Assembly (NCBI GenBank): GCA_965222125.1
Contig: CBDCTC010000003.1
Location: forward strand, 1-64,000
Direction of reading: 5' to 3'
From: CAZENU01 sp965222125
Lineage (GTDB): Bacteria; Chloroflexota; Dehalococcoidia; Lucifugimonadales; CAZENU01
DNA length: 64,000 nucleotides
This document shows, one piece after another, positions 14,612 through 23,817 of this stretch. Below the pieces are notes generated by a model. That model was not told the origin of the DNA. It was given only the letters and a program-made list of their open reading frames with translations, and searched no databases. The translations under genes were made by a program, and so were the position numbers. Numbering within the stretch: position 1 is the first letter of the stretch; each line of letters opens with the position of its first letter.

Positions 14612-16924
14612 ATGACGACAACCTACGAGCGAAACGTCGTTCTCTCTGACAAGACCTTCGACGTGGTGGGCACGCGGCCCGTGCGCCACGACGGCCACGA
14701 GAAGGTGACCGGCAAGGCGCAGTACGGGGCCGACTTCACGACCACCAAGCTGCTCTACGGCAAGGTGCTGCGCAGCCCTCACGCTCACTCCCGGATCAGG
14801 TCGATCGACACCAGCAAGGCCGACGCGCTCCCCGGCGTCATGGCGACCGTGACGGCGGCGGACCTGCCGACGGGCAACCCCGGCGACACGTTCCACAACA
14901 GCACGCTGGGCGACCCGAATCTGCAGCGAGAGCGCGACGCCATCCTCGCCAGGGAGAAGGCCCTGTACAAGGGCCATCCGGTGGCCGGCGTCGCGGCGGC
15001 CAACCCCCACGTCGCCGAGGAGGCGCTCGGGCTGATCGAGGTCGACTACGAGGTGCTGCCCGCGGTGTCCACGGCCCCCGAGGGCATGGCCGAGGGCGCG
15101 CCCGTGCTGCTCGACTACCTGGACCCCGAGGATACGCCCGACTTCTACGACCCGGACGAGTCCACCGACACCCCGACGAACGTCACTCTCCACGTCCAGT
15201 ACAAGAGCGGCGACCTGAAGAAGGGATTCGCCGAGGCGGACGTCATAGTCGAGCGCGAGTTCGACACGGCCACCGTACACCAGGGCTACATCGAGCCCCA
15301 CGTCTGCACCGTGAACTGGGGCAAGGACGGCCGGGTGTACATCTGGAACAGCACGCAGGCTCCCTTCGAGGTGCGCGACTGCACGGCGGCCATCCTCGGA
15401 GTGCCGCTGTCGATGGTCAAGTTGACGCCGCTGGAGATCGGCGGCGGATTCGGCGGCAAGTGGCAGCCCTACGGGGAGCCGATCGCCGCGCTGCTGTCCA
15501 GGAAGACCGATCACGCGGTGAAGATCGTGATGAGCCGGGCCGAGGAGTTCGAGGCGACCGGCCCGACGCCGGGCTCGCACATGAAGGTCAAGATTGGCTC
15601 GACGAAGGATGGGAAGATCGTCGCGGCGGAGGCCTTCGTCGCGTTCGAGTCCGGCGCGTGGCCGGGATCGCCCATCGAGCCCGGCTGCATGTGCGTCTTC
15701 GCCGTCTACGACATCCCGAACCTGCAGGTCGACGGCTACGACGTCGTCGTCAACAAGCCGAAGTCGGCCGCGTACAGGGCGCCCGGCTCCACGCACGTCG
15801 CGTTCGCGACCGAGTCGGTCGTGAGCGAGTTGGCCGAAAAGCTGGGCATCGACCCCTTGGAGCTTCGACTGATGAACGCGTCCAAGGAAGGCACCCGGCG
15901 GGCCGACGGCCCGCGGTTCGCCCGCATCGGCTGCGTCGAGGTGCTCGAGGCGATGCGCGACCATCCGCACTACAACGAGCCGCTCGAAGGACCCAACCAG
16001 GGCAGGGGCGTCGCAATAGGCTTCTGGTTCAACGCCGGTATGCCGTCGAGCTGCTCCATCTCAGTGAACTCGGACGGGACGATCAGTCTCGTGGAGGGCT
16101 CCACGGACATCGGCGGTTCCCGGACGGCGATCGCCATGCAGGCCGCCGAGGTCCTGGGGATCGCGGCCGAGGACGTGCATCCGGCGACCGCGGATACCGA
16201 CTCCGTGGGATACACCGCTGGCACGGGCGGAAGCCGCGTCACGTTCGCCACCGGCTGGGCAGCCCATGAGGCGGCCCAAGAGGTCAAGAGCAAGATGCTC
16301 GACCGGGCGGCGATGATCTGGGACGTAGACCGTGACTCGCTCCAGATGGAGAAGGGCGTGCTCAGCTCGAAGACCGACCCCGAGTTGAATATGACCTTCA
16401 AGGAGCTGTGCGCGCAGATGGAGGCCACGGGCGGCCCGATCATGGGCTCTGGTACCGTCGACCCCAAGGGCGAGGGCGGCTCCTTCGCCGGCAACGTCGT
16501 CGACGTGGAAGTCGATCCCGAGACCGGCAAGGTGACCATCCTCCGGTTCACGGTGGTCCAGGACGCCGGCAAGGCGATCCACCCCAGCTACGTCGAAGGC
16601 CAGATGCAGGGCGGCAGCGCCCAGGGCATCGGGTGGGCGTTGAACGAAGAGTACTACATGGACGACGCCGGCCGTATGACCAACACCTCGCTGCTGGACT
16701 ACCGGATGCCGGTCGCGCTCGACCTGCCGATGATCGACACGGTCATCGTTGAGGTCGCCAATCCCGGCCACCCGTTCGGGGTGAGGGGAGTCGGCGAGGC
16801 CAACATCGTGCCGCCGCCCGCCGCGGTTGCGGACGCCATCCACGCGGCCACCGGCGCGCGCATGAACAGGCTGCCGATGAATCCGGGAGCGGTCACCAAG
16901 GCCGTTCAGGAGCAGGCGCAGTAG
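14612..16924 (+). CDS. Molybdopterin-binding catalytic subunit of a molybdenum hydroxylase
   Basis: 770 residues from the ATG at 14612 (GAGGTGG just upstream). Family motifs: EIGGGFGGK (275-283), active-site loop AYRAPGS (387-393), and GVRGVGEANIVPPPAAV with the catalytic Glu near 729. The loop is not the VAYRCSFR of aerobic CO dehydrogenase (form I), so CO oxidation is unlikely. It is closer to xanthine dehydrogenase or aldehyde/N-heterocycle hydroxylases. The enzyme should hydroxylate a heterocycle or aldehyde with water as oxygen source. The substrate is unknown; the downstream DapA-family lyase may act on a product. The order medium-small-large is the CoxMSL order. Confidence 0.93.
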   Translation: MTTTYERNVVLSDKTFDVVGTRPVRHDGHEKVTGKAQYGADFTTTKLLYGKVLRSPHAHSRIRSIDTSKADALPGVMATVTAADLPTGNPGDTFHNSTLGDPNLQRERDAILAREKALYKGHPVAGVAAANPHVAEEALGLIEVDYEVLPAVSTAPEGMAEGAPVLLDYLDPEDTPDFYDPDESTDTPTNVTLHVQYKSGDLKKGFAEADVIVEREFDTATVHQGYIEPHVCTVNWGKDGRVYIWNSTQAPFEVRDCTAAILGVPLSMVKLTPLEIGGGFGGKWQPYGEPIAALLSRKTDHAVKIVMSRAEEFEATGPTPGSHMKVKIGSTKDGKIVAAEAFVAFESGAWPGSPIEPGCMCVFAVYDIPNLQVDGYDVVVNKPKSAAYRAPGSTHVAFATESVVSELAEKLGIDPLELRLMNASKEGTRRADGPRFARIGCVEVLEAMRDHPHYNEPLEGPNQGRGVAIGFWFNAGMPSSCSISVNSDGTISLVEGSTDIGGSRTAIAMQAAEVLGIAAEDVHPATADTDSVGYTAGTGGSRVTFATGWAAHEAAQEVKSKMLDRAAMIWDVDRDSLQMEKGVLSSKTDPELNMTFKELCAQMEATGGPIMGSGTVDPKGEGGSFAGNVVDVEVDPETGKVTILRFTVVQDAGKAIHPSYVEGQMQGGSAQGIGWALNEEYYMDDAGRMTNTSLLDYRMPVALDLPMIDTVIVEVANPGHPFGVRGVGEANIVPPPAAVADAIHAATGARMNRLPMNPGAVTKAVQEQAQ

Positions 16925-16928
16925 GTCT

Positions 16929-17192
16929 ATGGCAACGGTCTTCATCCCATCGTTGATGCGCAAACTGACAGGCGGCCGGGAGACGGTCGTCGTGCCCGGA
17001 TCTACCGTTCGGGAGGTCATCAAGAACCTGGAGGCCGAGTATCCGGGGATGAAGGACCGGCTTGTAGACAAGTTCAGGCTCAAGGCGAACATCTCGGTCG
17101 CGGTTGACGGCGAGGTGACTCCCCTGGGCATTCTGGAGAAGGTCGGCGAGGACAGCGAGGTCCACTTCCTGCCCGCCATCGGCGGCGGCTAG
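16929..17192 (+). CDS. MoaD/ThiS-family sulfur-carrier protein
   Basis: 87 residues with a ubiquitin-like beta-grasp pattern ending in Gly-Gly-Gly (IGGG). MoaD and ThiS use a C-terminal Gly-Gly that is adenylated and thiocarboxylated. The position four bases after the Mo subunit gene suggests a role in supplying molybdopterin sulfur for this enzyme, perhaps a dedicated carrier. Its MoaE, MoeB or other partner is not in the window. The extra terminal Gly after Gly-Gly is slightly unusual and would need trimming or be tolerated. Confidence 0.82.
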   Translation: MATVFIPSLMRKLTGGRETVVVPGSTVREVIKNLEAEYPGMKDRLVDKFRLKANISVAVDGEVTPLGILEKVGEDSEVHFLPAIGGG

Positions 17193-17345
17193 CGGGGAGG
17201 GCTCGACTATAGCGATTCGATGTGGCGGCGGCGCGGGGAACCCGCGCCGCCGCTCCCGTTGCCCGGCTTGCGTCACGCGGGCCCGGGATCGTGGGAGATG
17301 TCCTGCCGCGCCGCCCGCCACATTCCCATCCGTCCGAGGTGCCAA

Positions 17346-18272
17346 TTGCTGGACGACAAGATCAAAGGCGTAATCGTTCCCATAGTCACGCCGCTGACGC
17401 CGGATGAGAAGGTCGACGTCCCGTCGCTGCGCCGGCTGATCGACTACCTGATCGAGGGCGGCGTCCACGGCATCTGGGCCGCCGGGACGACCGGCGAGTT
17501 CGCGGCGCTGACGGACGACCAGCGGCTGGTCTGTATCGAGACGGCGGCCGACCAGGCCGCCGGGCGCGTGCCTGTGATCGCCAACGTGTCCGCCGCGGCC
17601 ACCAAGCTCACCGTCGACCTCGCGCTGTCGGTGCGGGAGATGGGGCTCGCCGGCATCGCGGCGACGCCGCCGTACTACTACCCCTGCGGCCAGGATGAGA
17701 TCGCGGACCACTTTCGCCGGATCTCCGAGCGCGTCGGGATGCCGCTGTGGGCGTACAACATCCCGCCCACCGTCAAGACCGCCATCGAGCCCGGAGTCCT
17801 CGCGGCGCTGGGCGCCGAGGGACACGTCGTCGGCACCAAGGACAGCTCCGGCTCCGGCGAGCCGCTGGCCGAGCTCAACGCGCTGTGCCGGCAGGGCGGC
17901 GTCGAGATGTACCGCTTCCTCGGCTCCGTCTACCGCATCACGACGACGAACGGGGTCGGCGTGCACGGCGTGATACCGGGCATTGCCAACCTCGTTCCGG
18001 CCATCGCGGCCGGGGCGTGGGAGGCGGGCGTTAGCGGGGACGAAGAGGCCGCGGAGAAAAACCTGGCCGGGCTGATGGCCGCGACGCGCGTGATCCGTCT
18101 CGCGGCCGGCGGCGGCGGCAACTCCTCGGCGATGGCGGGCCTCAAGTCGGCGCTCAAGCTCCTCGGCGTCATAGACCACGACGCGATGACGGCGCCGCTG
18201 CGAAGCCTGACCCCGGACGAGAAGCAGCTCATCCCGCCCATCCTCAAGGACCTGGGCCTCACCGCCGCCTGA
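17346..18272 (+). CDS. DapA/NanA-family class I aldolase (dihydrodipicolinate synthase-like)
   Basis: 308 residues from TTG (17346), with GAGGT five bases upstream; a longer reading frame back to 17220 lacks a site and is low-complexity. Family motifs: GTTGE (46-50) for the keto-acid carboxylate, Tyr136 (AYNIPP) and the Schiff-base Lys164 (GTKDSSG). The family includes DapA, N-acetylneuraminate lyase and various sugar-acid or hydroxy-oxo-acid aldolases and dehydratases. Located after a molybdenum hydroxylase operon rather than lysine genes, so a catabolic role is more likely than lysine synthesis. The specificity is undetermined. Confidence 0.85.
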   Translation: MLDDKIKGVIVPIVTPLTPDEKVDVPSLRRLIDYLIEGGVHGIWAAGTTGEFAALTDDQRLVCIETAADQAAGRVPVIANVSAAATKLTVDLALSVREMGLAGIAATPPYYYPCGQDEIADHFRRISERVGMPLWAYNIPPTVKTAIEPGVLAALGAEGHVVGTKDSSGSGEPLAELNALCRQGGVEMYRFLGSVYRITTTNGVGVHGVIPGIANLVPAIAAGAWEAGVSGDEEAAEKNLAGLMAATRVIRLAAGGGGNSSAMAGLKSALKLLGVIDHDAMTAPLRSLTPDEKQLIPPILKDLGLTAA

Positions 18273-18338
18273 CATCGCCGAGCAGTAGTCGTCAGCCGGT
18301 CGTCAGGAAAACAAGGTACGGGGCTCTGCTTACACGGA

Positions 18339-18848
18339 TCAGACGGACGCACGAGTAGTGAACGGGCGGGTCGCGCTGGACGTGCCCCTAACGCTGGTTA
18401 CGGCTCCCGTGTCACGCTTTTCCATACTCCGGAAGGACTGATATTCTGCGGGTTTCGCGTACCGCCACGACTGCGGGACAACGAAAGCGGGAAACTGACT
18501 TCGTAGGGCGACCAGGCCAACTGGGTTCGCGTATTCCCAGACCTGTGTGATTTCCAAGGCGTAGGCGATAGACTGTCCTGCGTAGTAGGCGTCGAAATCG
18601 GACTTGTCGACTCTGGCACGATCCGACACCGTCTCCCAAATCTGCTCAGGACTGCCTCTCCAGACCTCACCGACGCTGAACCCTCCCCGCAGTTCCATAA
18701 CTGGGCGGGTCACGTAGACGTATACGTCGCGCCCCTTCATCTGGGTCAGGGCCCGCCGCCTTAACTCAGCCGTCTTGTGTCCCCCAAAGACGAGGTCCGC
18801 GTAGTTGGGCCGTAGGGACATGAGCAATGGGGCCGTTGATGCCTTCAT
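18339..18848 (-). CDS. ASCH-domain protein coupled to a GNAT-PIN multidomain gene
   Basis: 169 residues. The opening LLMSLRPNYADLVFGGHKTAELRRR is a typical ASCH start (strand, helix, Lys-Thr-x-Glu-x-Arg). VYVYVTRPVMELRGGFSVGEV forms the central PUA-like barrel strands. ASCH domains bind RNA or modified nucleotides; one bacterial member (YqfB) is an amidohydrolase on acetylcytidine. The ATG overlaps the stop of the upstream gene by four bases (ATGA), so the two are translationally coupled. GC content looks lower than in the flanking operons. Confidence 0.8.
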   Translation of the reverse strand: MKASTAPLLMSLRPNYADLVFGGHKTAELRRRALTQMKGRDVYVYVTRPVMELRGGFSVGEVWRGSPEQIWETVSDRARVDKSDFDAYYAGQSIAYALEITQVWEYANPVGLVALRSQFPAFVVPQSWRYAKPAEYQSFRSMEKRDTGAVTSVRGTSSATRPFTTRASV

Positions 18849-20869
18849 GATTGCTCGGGGTATCCAAGTTGGAACAGCTTGCCAAAAGTGGTCAGGGGTA
18901 TCTTCCTTGGGGACTGGAAAGACTGTCCAACTCCATCCTCGTCGAACACCCTCCTTACCTCGTCTAGCGGAACGTCTCTACGGAAGGAGAACGTATGTGA
19001 GAATTGGAACGCCATAAGCTTCTTCGATACGTCTCGCTCGCACATCTCGTAGAGGCTCTGCCATTCTAGTGTTCCGTACTTGGCGAATCTGCGAAAGAGC
19101 TCCTTGGGCGTGTCGATCGCGACATCGTCAAGATGAGAAACGGCCACGACCTTCTTCTCACCGCTTACGTACCACAGTATCCGGCCAGGAGGACTCAGCA
19201 TACGGTGAAGAGTCGCTTTGCGGTAGTACACATTGCTCCAGCTCATCAGCACGTCGGGGTCTCCTCCGAATAGATCGCGTGACGACTGTTGCCTATCGAA
19301 CAGATTGAGGGCGTAGCCTGGTCGGATCGGGATCAGGAAGTGATTCTGATCCGCATCGGATACCAGCGGGGAACAGGAACGTTCAAGCTCAAGGTGTGAC
19401 ATGGTTCGATAGTCGTTGACGACTTGTTGGGATAACCCAGCCACTCTTGCCAATGCTTCCCCACGTCCAATATAGCGTGTGAAGCAGAATCTGACGAACT
19501 GACCGTCGTATTTCGTGAATCCCATCTCCGAAAGGCCATGCAGAAGGCTGGTCGGGAGAGCTGAACTCTCAATCTCCACCATCTCCAGGTTATTGCGAAT
19601 GGCCTTGTATACAAGGTCCGAGAGCATGAAGCGTCCAAGCAGTACCCGATCATGAGAGGTTGCGGCGATCCTACACAGAGACACGGTGAGGGTTCCTTCG
19701 GGCTGATCGGCGCCAAAGATGATGCCACGCAGAGCAAGAGGCTCATTTCCGGACCAGAGGACGTCCAGTTCATGGCAAGTTGGACCCGCGACTACGGTAT
19801 CCACTGTTTCGCGCAACTGCCCGAGTCTTTCTCCGGGGTTGAGAAAGCGCGCAAATGGAAAGTTCGTGAACTCATTTGACGCGAGGCGTCGCCATACGAG
19901 GCCAAGCCCGGAGACGCGGTCCGGCATCGCCGTCTGGGTTCCAGCCAGTTCCCCTAGTCTGAGGATCAAGGCCGTAGGAGACATCACGCTCAGATCGACC
20001 AGCTCGGCGATCTGCTCAGCCCTGTTCAATAGACCTCGGTCCCTGGTAACAAAGATGTTCACGTCCGAGGCTGCGGCCTTCGCGAGGTGATTGATGTCCG
20101 ATAGGCGACTCGGGTTGCTGCTCGGCAGGACCTGCCTGAGCAGCTGTTCGAAGTCTTCCAATACCAACGGGTCATGTTTCAGTTCAAGGAACTGTCCAGT
20201 TCTCTTCCTAGCCTCATCACGTTCGTCAACACTAGGGTTGCGGCCGATTTCGTTGAAGAGCTCCGCTGTAAACCAAAGATTGACGGAATCAGCGAAAAGG
20301 TCAGATACCAAGGCCTTGGATGGTAGGGTGACCGGGTCGTCAGGTCGATCAAAGTCGAAAAATATCTGAGCATCGATCACCACATCAAGGATGTCATCGG
20401 ATATTTTCGCTTGGAAGAGGGCCAGTTCATCCTCTAGCTCCAAGGCAAAGCGCCAAGCAGTCAGGAGATGTCGCTGTCTAGATCTGCCGGGCCTCTCGCC
20501 TATGGACACGAACCCCAACCTGGGCCAGATGGAATGGGCTGGGAAATCATTGCGGCATTCCAGTCTAATGCTCTTCTGAGTGGTGGCATAGCTCTTCAGG
20601 GCATCTAGTAGGCTCTTCGCTATGCCCTGACCTCTGAAAGCCTCTGCCACGCAGAGTTGTCTTATGCGGAAACGATCTGGATATGCAGCGTACAGGAGAT
20701 AGCCAACCAGTCTGTCATCCGGATCCGTGGCACCCAGTACGCACTCCTTCAGGAGGTAGTCGTCGAGCGCATCCCAAGGAAGAAAGCCGATCGTCCCGCT
20801 GTGCGACTTCATCAGCTTGTCAACAGCGTCAAGATGGGCGGTCGTCAGTTTCGAGATATTTGTTCTCAT
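18845..20869 (-). CDS. Multidomain protein: GNAT, PIN nuclease, second GNAT-like region, PUA/ASCH-like C domain
   Basis: 674 residues. Residues about 1-140 are a GNAT fold with acetyl-CoA loop RGQGIA (79-84). Residues about 160-295 look like a PIN RNase: D166 (VVIDAQ), E203/E207 (TAELFNEIG), D269 (AASDVNIF) and D277 (VTRDRGLL), so the metal site appears complete. Residues about 340-465 resemble a degenerate second GNAT (MVEIESSALPTSLLHGLSEMGF). Residues about 555-672 (ILWYVSGEKKVVAVSHLDDV, then QSPRKIPLTTFGKLFQLG) look like a PUA/EVE/ASCH barrel. The domain order is inferred by eye. The architecture suggests RNA cleavage joined to acetylation and a reader domain, as in toxin or defence proteins. 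Confidence 0.7.
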   Translation of the reverse strand: MRTNISKLTTAHLDAVDKLMKSHSGTIGFLPWDALDDYLLKECVLGATDPDDRLVGYLLYAAYPDRFRIRQLCVAEAFRGQGIAKSLLDALKSYATTQKSIRLECRNDFPAHSIWPRLGFVSIGERPGRSRQRHLLTAWRFALELEDELALFQAKISDDILDVVIDAQIFFDFDRPDDPVTLPSKALVSDLFADSVNLWFTAELFNEIGRNPSVDERDEARKRTGQFLELKHDPLVLEDFEQLLRQVLPSSNPSRLSDINHLAKAAASDVNIFVTRDRGLLNRAEQIAELVDLSVMSPTALILRLGELAGTQTAMPDRVSGLGLVWRRLASNEFTNFPFARFLNPGERLGQLRETVDTVVAGPTCHELDVLWSGNEPLALRGIIFGADQPEGTLTVSLCRIAATSHDRVLLGRFMLSDLVYKAIRNNLEMVEIESSALPTSLLHGLSEMGFTKYDGQFVRFCFTRYIGRGEALARVAGLSQQVVNDYRTMSHLELERSCSPLVSDADQNHFLIPIRPGYALNLFDRQQSSRDLFGGDPDVLMSWSNVYYRKATLHRMLSPPGRILWYVSGEKKVVAVSHLDDVAIDTPKELFRRFAKYGTLEWQSLYEMCERDVSKKLMAFQFSHTFSFRRDVPLDEVRRVFDEDGVGQSFQSPRKIPLTTFGKLFQLGYPEQS

Positions 20870-20895
20870 ATCGCCAGCCCGTGATCGTCTCGTCC

Positions 20896-20916
20896 CACTA
20901 TTCGCACCAAATAGTG
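20896..20916. promoter_or_regulatory. Inverted repeat upstream of the GNAT-PIN gene
   Basis: CACTATT (20896-20902) and AATAGTG (20910-20916) form perfect 7-base arms around a 7-base spacer. It lies 27-47 bases upstream of the GNAT-PIN start codon, in a GC-poor stretch. A repressor site is plausible; nothing shows which protein binds it. Confidence 0.4.
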
Positions 20917-21132
20917 AGCGTACCGCGATACAATCGTGGCACGTACGGATGTTCGCACGAGGTTGAAACCTGTGTCAAGAGGCTCTTTGGTCAGTTGCCA
21001 CATCCTCCCTCGCTCTGCCAGCCTACGGCGTCGTGTTGGTAAACTGATCCTTTCACGTCTTGGCCCCTCCCGACTGAAGCGCCATCGCCGGGCGCGGCGG
21101 TATATAATCGCACTGTTCGCTTGGAGAACTCT

Positions 21133-23784
21133 ATGTACGAGCTTGCCTTTCAGAAGTTTACGCTGTCCAACGGCCTGCAGGTCGTGCTCCACGAGGATCA
21201 CGCGCTGCCGACCGTCGGAGTCAACCTCTGGTACCACGTCGGGTCCAAGAACGAGGAGGCCGGCCGGACCGGCTTCGCCCACCTGTTCGAACACGTCATG
21301 TTCGAGGGGTCGAAGAACCACAACCGCCTCTACTTCGAGCCCCTTCAGAAGATCGGGGCCGCCGTCAACGGGTCCACGAGCTCCGACAAGACCAACTACT
21401 GGGAGACCGTGCCGTCCAACCACCTGGAGATGGCGCTGTGGCTGGAGTCGGACAGGATGGGCTTCCTGCTGGACGCGCTCGACCAGAAGAGGTTCGACGT
21501 TCAGCGGGACGTGGTGAAGAACGAGAGGCGCCAGAGCTACGAGAACCGGCCGTACGGCACGGCGCACCTGCTTCTGCAGCCGGCCCTGTTCCCGCCGCCT
21601 CATCCCTATAGCTGGCCGGTCATCGGATCGCAGGAGGACCTCGACGCGGCCCACCTCGACGACATCAAGGCCTTCTTCAGACGCTTCTACTCGCCGTCCA
21701 ACGCCAGCCTGACCCTCGCCGGCGACTTCGACAGCGGCGAGGCGAGGAAGCTGGTCGAGCGCTACTTCGGCGACCTGGAACCGGCTCCGGCGGTCGCCCG
21801 GATCGGCCGCATGGACTCGACGCTCACGGGAGAGGTCCGGCTGGACCTGCGCGACAGGGTGCAGCTACCGAGGCTGTACCTGGTCTGGCCCGCCCCACCG
21901 ATGTTCGATCCCGACGAGGCCCCCCTCGACGTGCTCGCCGCCATCTTGGGCGAGGGTAAGAGCTCGAGGCTCCACAGGTCCCTCGTGTACGAAAAGCAGA
22001 TCGCCCGGGACGTCAGCGTGAGCAGCGAAGGGCAGGAGATCGCGGGCGAGTTCGACGTGATGGTCACCGCCAATCCCGGCCACTCCCTGGAGGAGATCCA
22101 GGACGTGGTCGAGGAGGAGCTCGAACGGGTACGGAAGGAACCCCCCGCGGAACGCGAGGTCCAGCGCATCATCAACCTGATCGAGAGCCATCACGTCAGG
22201 CAGCTTCAGCACGTCGGAGGCTTCGGCGGCAGGGCCGACCAGTTCAACCATTACAACGTCTTCGCGGGAGACCCGGGCGCGTTGAACAGGGCTCTTGACC
22301 GGTACCGCGCCGTCACTCCGGATGACGTGCTGAGGGTGGCCGGCCAGACGCTCGGGCCCAATAGAGTGCGCATGGCGGTGCTCCCGCAGGACAAGGCGAC
22401 GGCCTCGAAGAGCGTGGTGGACAGGAGCTCGACTCCGGCTGCGCAGGCCGTGAAGGGGTTCTCGCCGCCGACCCCGGAGCGCCACAAGCTCTCCAACGGC
22501 CTGGACATCCTGTTCGTGGAGAAGCGGGGCCTGCCGCTCGTCAGCGCCGCGCTGGTCGTCAGGGCGGGCGCCGCCGGCGACCCTGAGCGGTCGCCGGGCA
22601 CGGCCCAGATCACCGCCGCGATGCTGGCCGAGGGCACGGCCTCGCAGACCAGCGTGCAGATCGCCGACGAGATGGAGTTCATGGGCTCGAGCCTCGCCAG
22701 CTCGGCCAGCCGGGAGCACGCTATCGTCGGCGCCCAGACCCTGACCACGCATTGGACGCGTGCCCTCGAAATCGTCGCGGACGTGGCGCGGACCCCGACG
22801 TTCCCGGACCGAGAGCTGGAACGGATACGCAACGAGCGGCTGGCCGATCTCAGGCGGATCGGCGACCACGCGGCCGGCGTGGCCGAGCGCGCCGCCCGCG
22901 GGCTGGTGTACGGGCCCGACACCCCGTCCGGCCATCCGCTGAGCGGCACCATCGGGTCGATCGAGGCGCTGGACCGCGACGCGCTGGTCGCCCACCACGG
23001 CGGGAGCTACGTGCCCGACGGCTCGACGCTGGTCGTGGTCGGCGACACGAGCGGCGACGAGGTCGTATCGCGAGCCGAGTCGCTGTTCGGAGACTGGGCC
23101 GGGAAGGCGCCGGACAGTCCCGCACCGGCGGCAGTCGACGCGCCCGGCGGGACGACCATCTTCATCGCCGACAAGCCCGGCGCGCCGCAGTCCGTGATCA
23201 GGGCCGGGCATCTCACGTTCCCGCGCAGCCACCCGGACTACTACGGGCTGACCCTCGTCAACTACGTCTTCGGGAGCCACCCGGCGTCGCGCCTCTTCAT
23301 GAATCTCAGGCAGGACAAGGGGTACAGCTACGGGTACTATTCGTCGCTCGACTGGGGTAGCGAGGTCTCGGCGGTCTTCGCCGGAGGCGCCGTCGAGACG
23401 TCGGTCACCAAGGAGTCGGTGATCGAGACCCTCAAGGAGTTCTCCGACATTCGCGGCGACCGGCCCGTGACCCAGGAGGAGTACGACGACTCGCGCGACG
23501 GCATATCCCGGGGCTTCCCGGCGCAGTTCGAGACGCACGGCCAGATGATGACTCGGCTCGTGCAGATCGCGCTCTTCCGGCTGCCCGACGACTACTACGT
23601 CGACTTCCTCGGGAACATCGCCGCGGCCGGGCTGGAGCAGCTCCGCGAGCTGGCGTCCAGACGGCTAGACGACAAGCGCCTGGCCGTGCTTGTCGTGGGC
23701 GACCGTGCCGCAATCGAGCCGGGCCTGCGGGAGCTGGGGCTGCCCATCGTGCCGGTCGACTACGACGGCCGGCTGCTGGAATAG
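21133..23784 (+). CDS. M16-family zinc metallopeptidase, two-domain-pair (insulinase/PqqL-like)
   Basis: 883 residues from the ATG at 21133 (GGAG six bases before; a TTG at 21121 is the alternative). The inverted zinc motif HLFEH is at residues 50-54 with a downstream Glu in the ERRQSYENRPYG region. The second half (from about 445) repeats the M16 fold (HKLSNGLDILFVEKRGLPLVSA) without HxxEH, as in fused M16 peptidases where the second half is structural. There is no signal peptide, so the location is uncertain. A TATAAT box (21103-21108) lies upstream. Probable role: degradation of peptides or processing of a partner. Confidence 0.9.
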   Translation: MYELAFQKFTLSNGLQVVLHEDHALPTVGVNLWYHVGSKNEEAGRTGFAHLFEHVMFEGSKNHNRLYFEPLQKIGAAVNGSTSSDKTNYWETVPSNHLEMALWLESDRMGFLLDALDQKRFDVQRDVVKNERRQSYENRPYGTAHLLLQPALFPPPHPYSWPVIGSQEDLDAAHLDDIKAFFRRFYSPSNASLTLAGDFDSGEARKLVERYFGDLEPAPAVARIGRMDSTLTGEVRLDLRDRVQLPRLYLVWPAPPMFDPDEAPLDVLAAILGEGKSSRLHRSLVYEKQIARDVSVSSEGQEIAGEFDVMVTANPGHSLEEIQDVVEEELERVRKEPPAEREVQRIINLIESHHVRQLQHVGGFGGRADQFNHYNVFAGDPGALNRALDRYRAVTPDDVLRVAGQTLGPNRVRMAVLPQDKATASKSVVDRSSTPAAQAVKGFSPPTPERHKLSNGLDILFVEKRGLPLVSAALVVRAGAAGDPERSPGTAQITAAMLAEGTASQTSVQIADEMEFMGSSLASSASREHAIVGAQTLTTHWTRALEIVADVARTPTFPDRELERIRNERLADLRRIGDHAAGVAERAARGLVYGPDTPSGHPLSGTIGSIEALDRDALVAHHGGSYVPDGSTLVVVGDTSGDEVVSRAESLFGDWAGKAPDSPAPAAVDAPGGTTIFIADKPGAPQSVIRAGHLTFPRSHPDYYGLTLVNYVFGSHPASRLFMNLRQDKGYSYGYYSSLDWGSEVSAVFAGGAVETSVTKESVIETLKEFSDIRGDRPVTQEEYDDSRDGISRGFPAQFETHGQMMTRLVQIALFRLPDDYYVDFLGNIAAAGLEQLRELASRRLDDKRLAVLVVGDRAAIEPGLRELGLPIVPVDYDGRLLE

Positions 23785-23817
23785 CCGCGCTTCGGCCAAC
23801 GAGTACCGGGGGGCGCA

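Noticed and set aside
13149..14621. Long antisense frame over the molybdenum hydroxylase genes
   Set aside because: It mirrors coding sequence of the FAD and 2Fe-2S subunits on the other strand, a common artefact of high-GC codon bias.
14612..16924. Aerobic CO dehydrogenase large subunit (CoxL form I)
   Set aside because: The active-site loop is AYRAPGS, not the VAYRCSFR of form I CoxL. The enzyme belongs to the same superfamily but CO oxidation is not supported.
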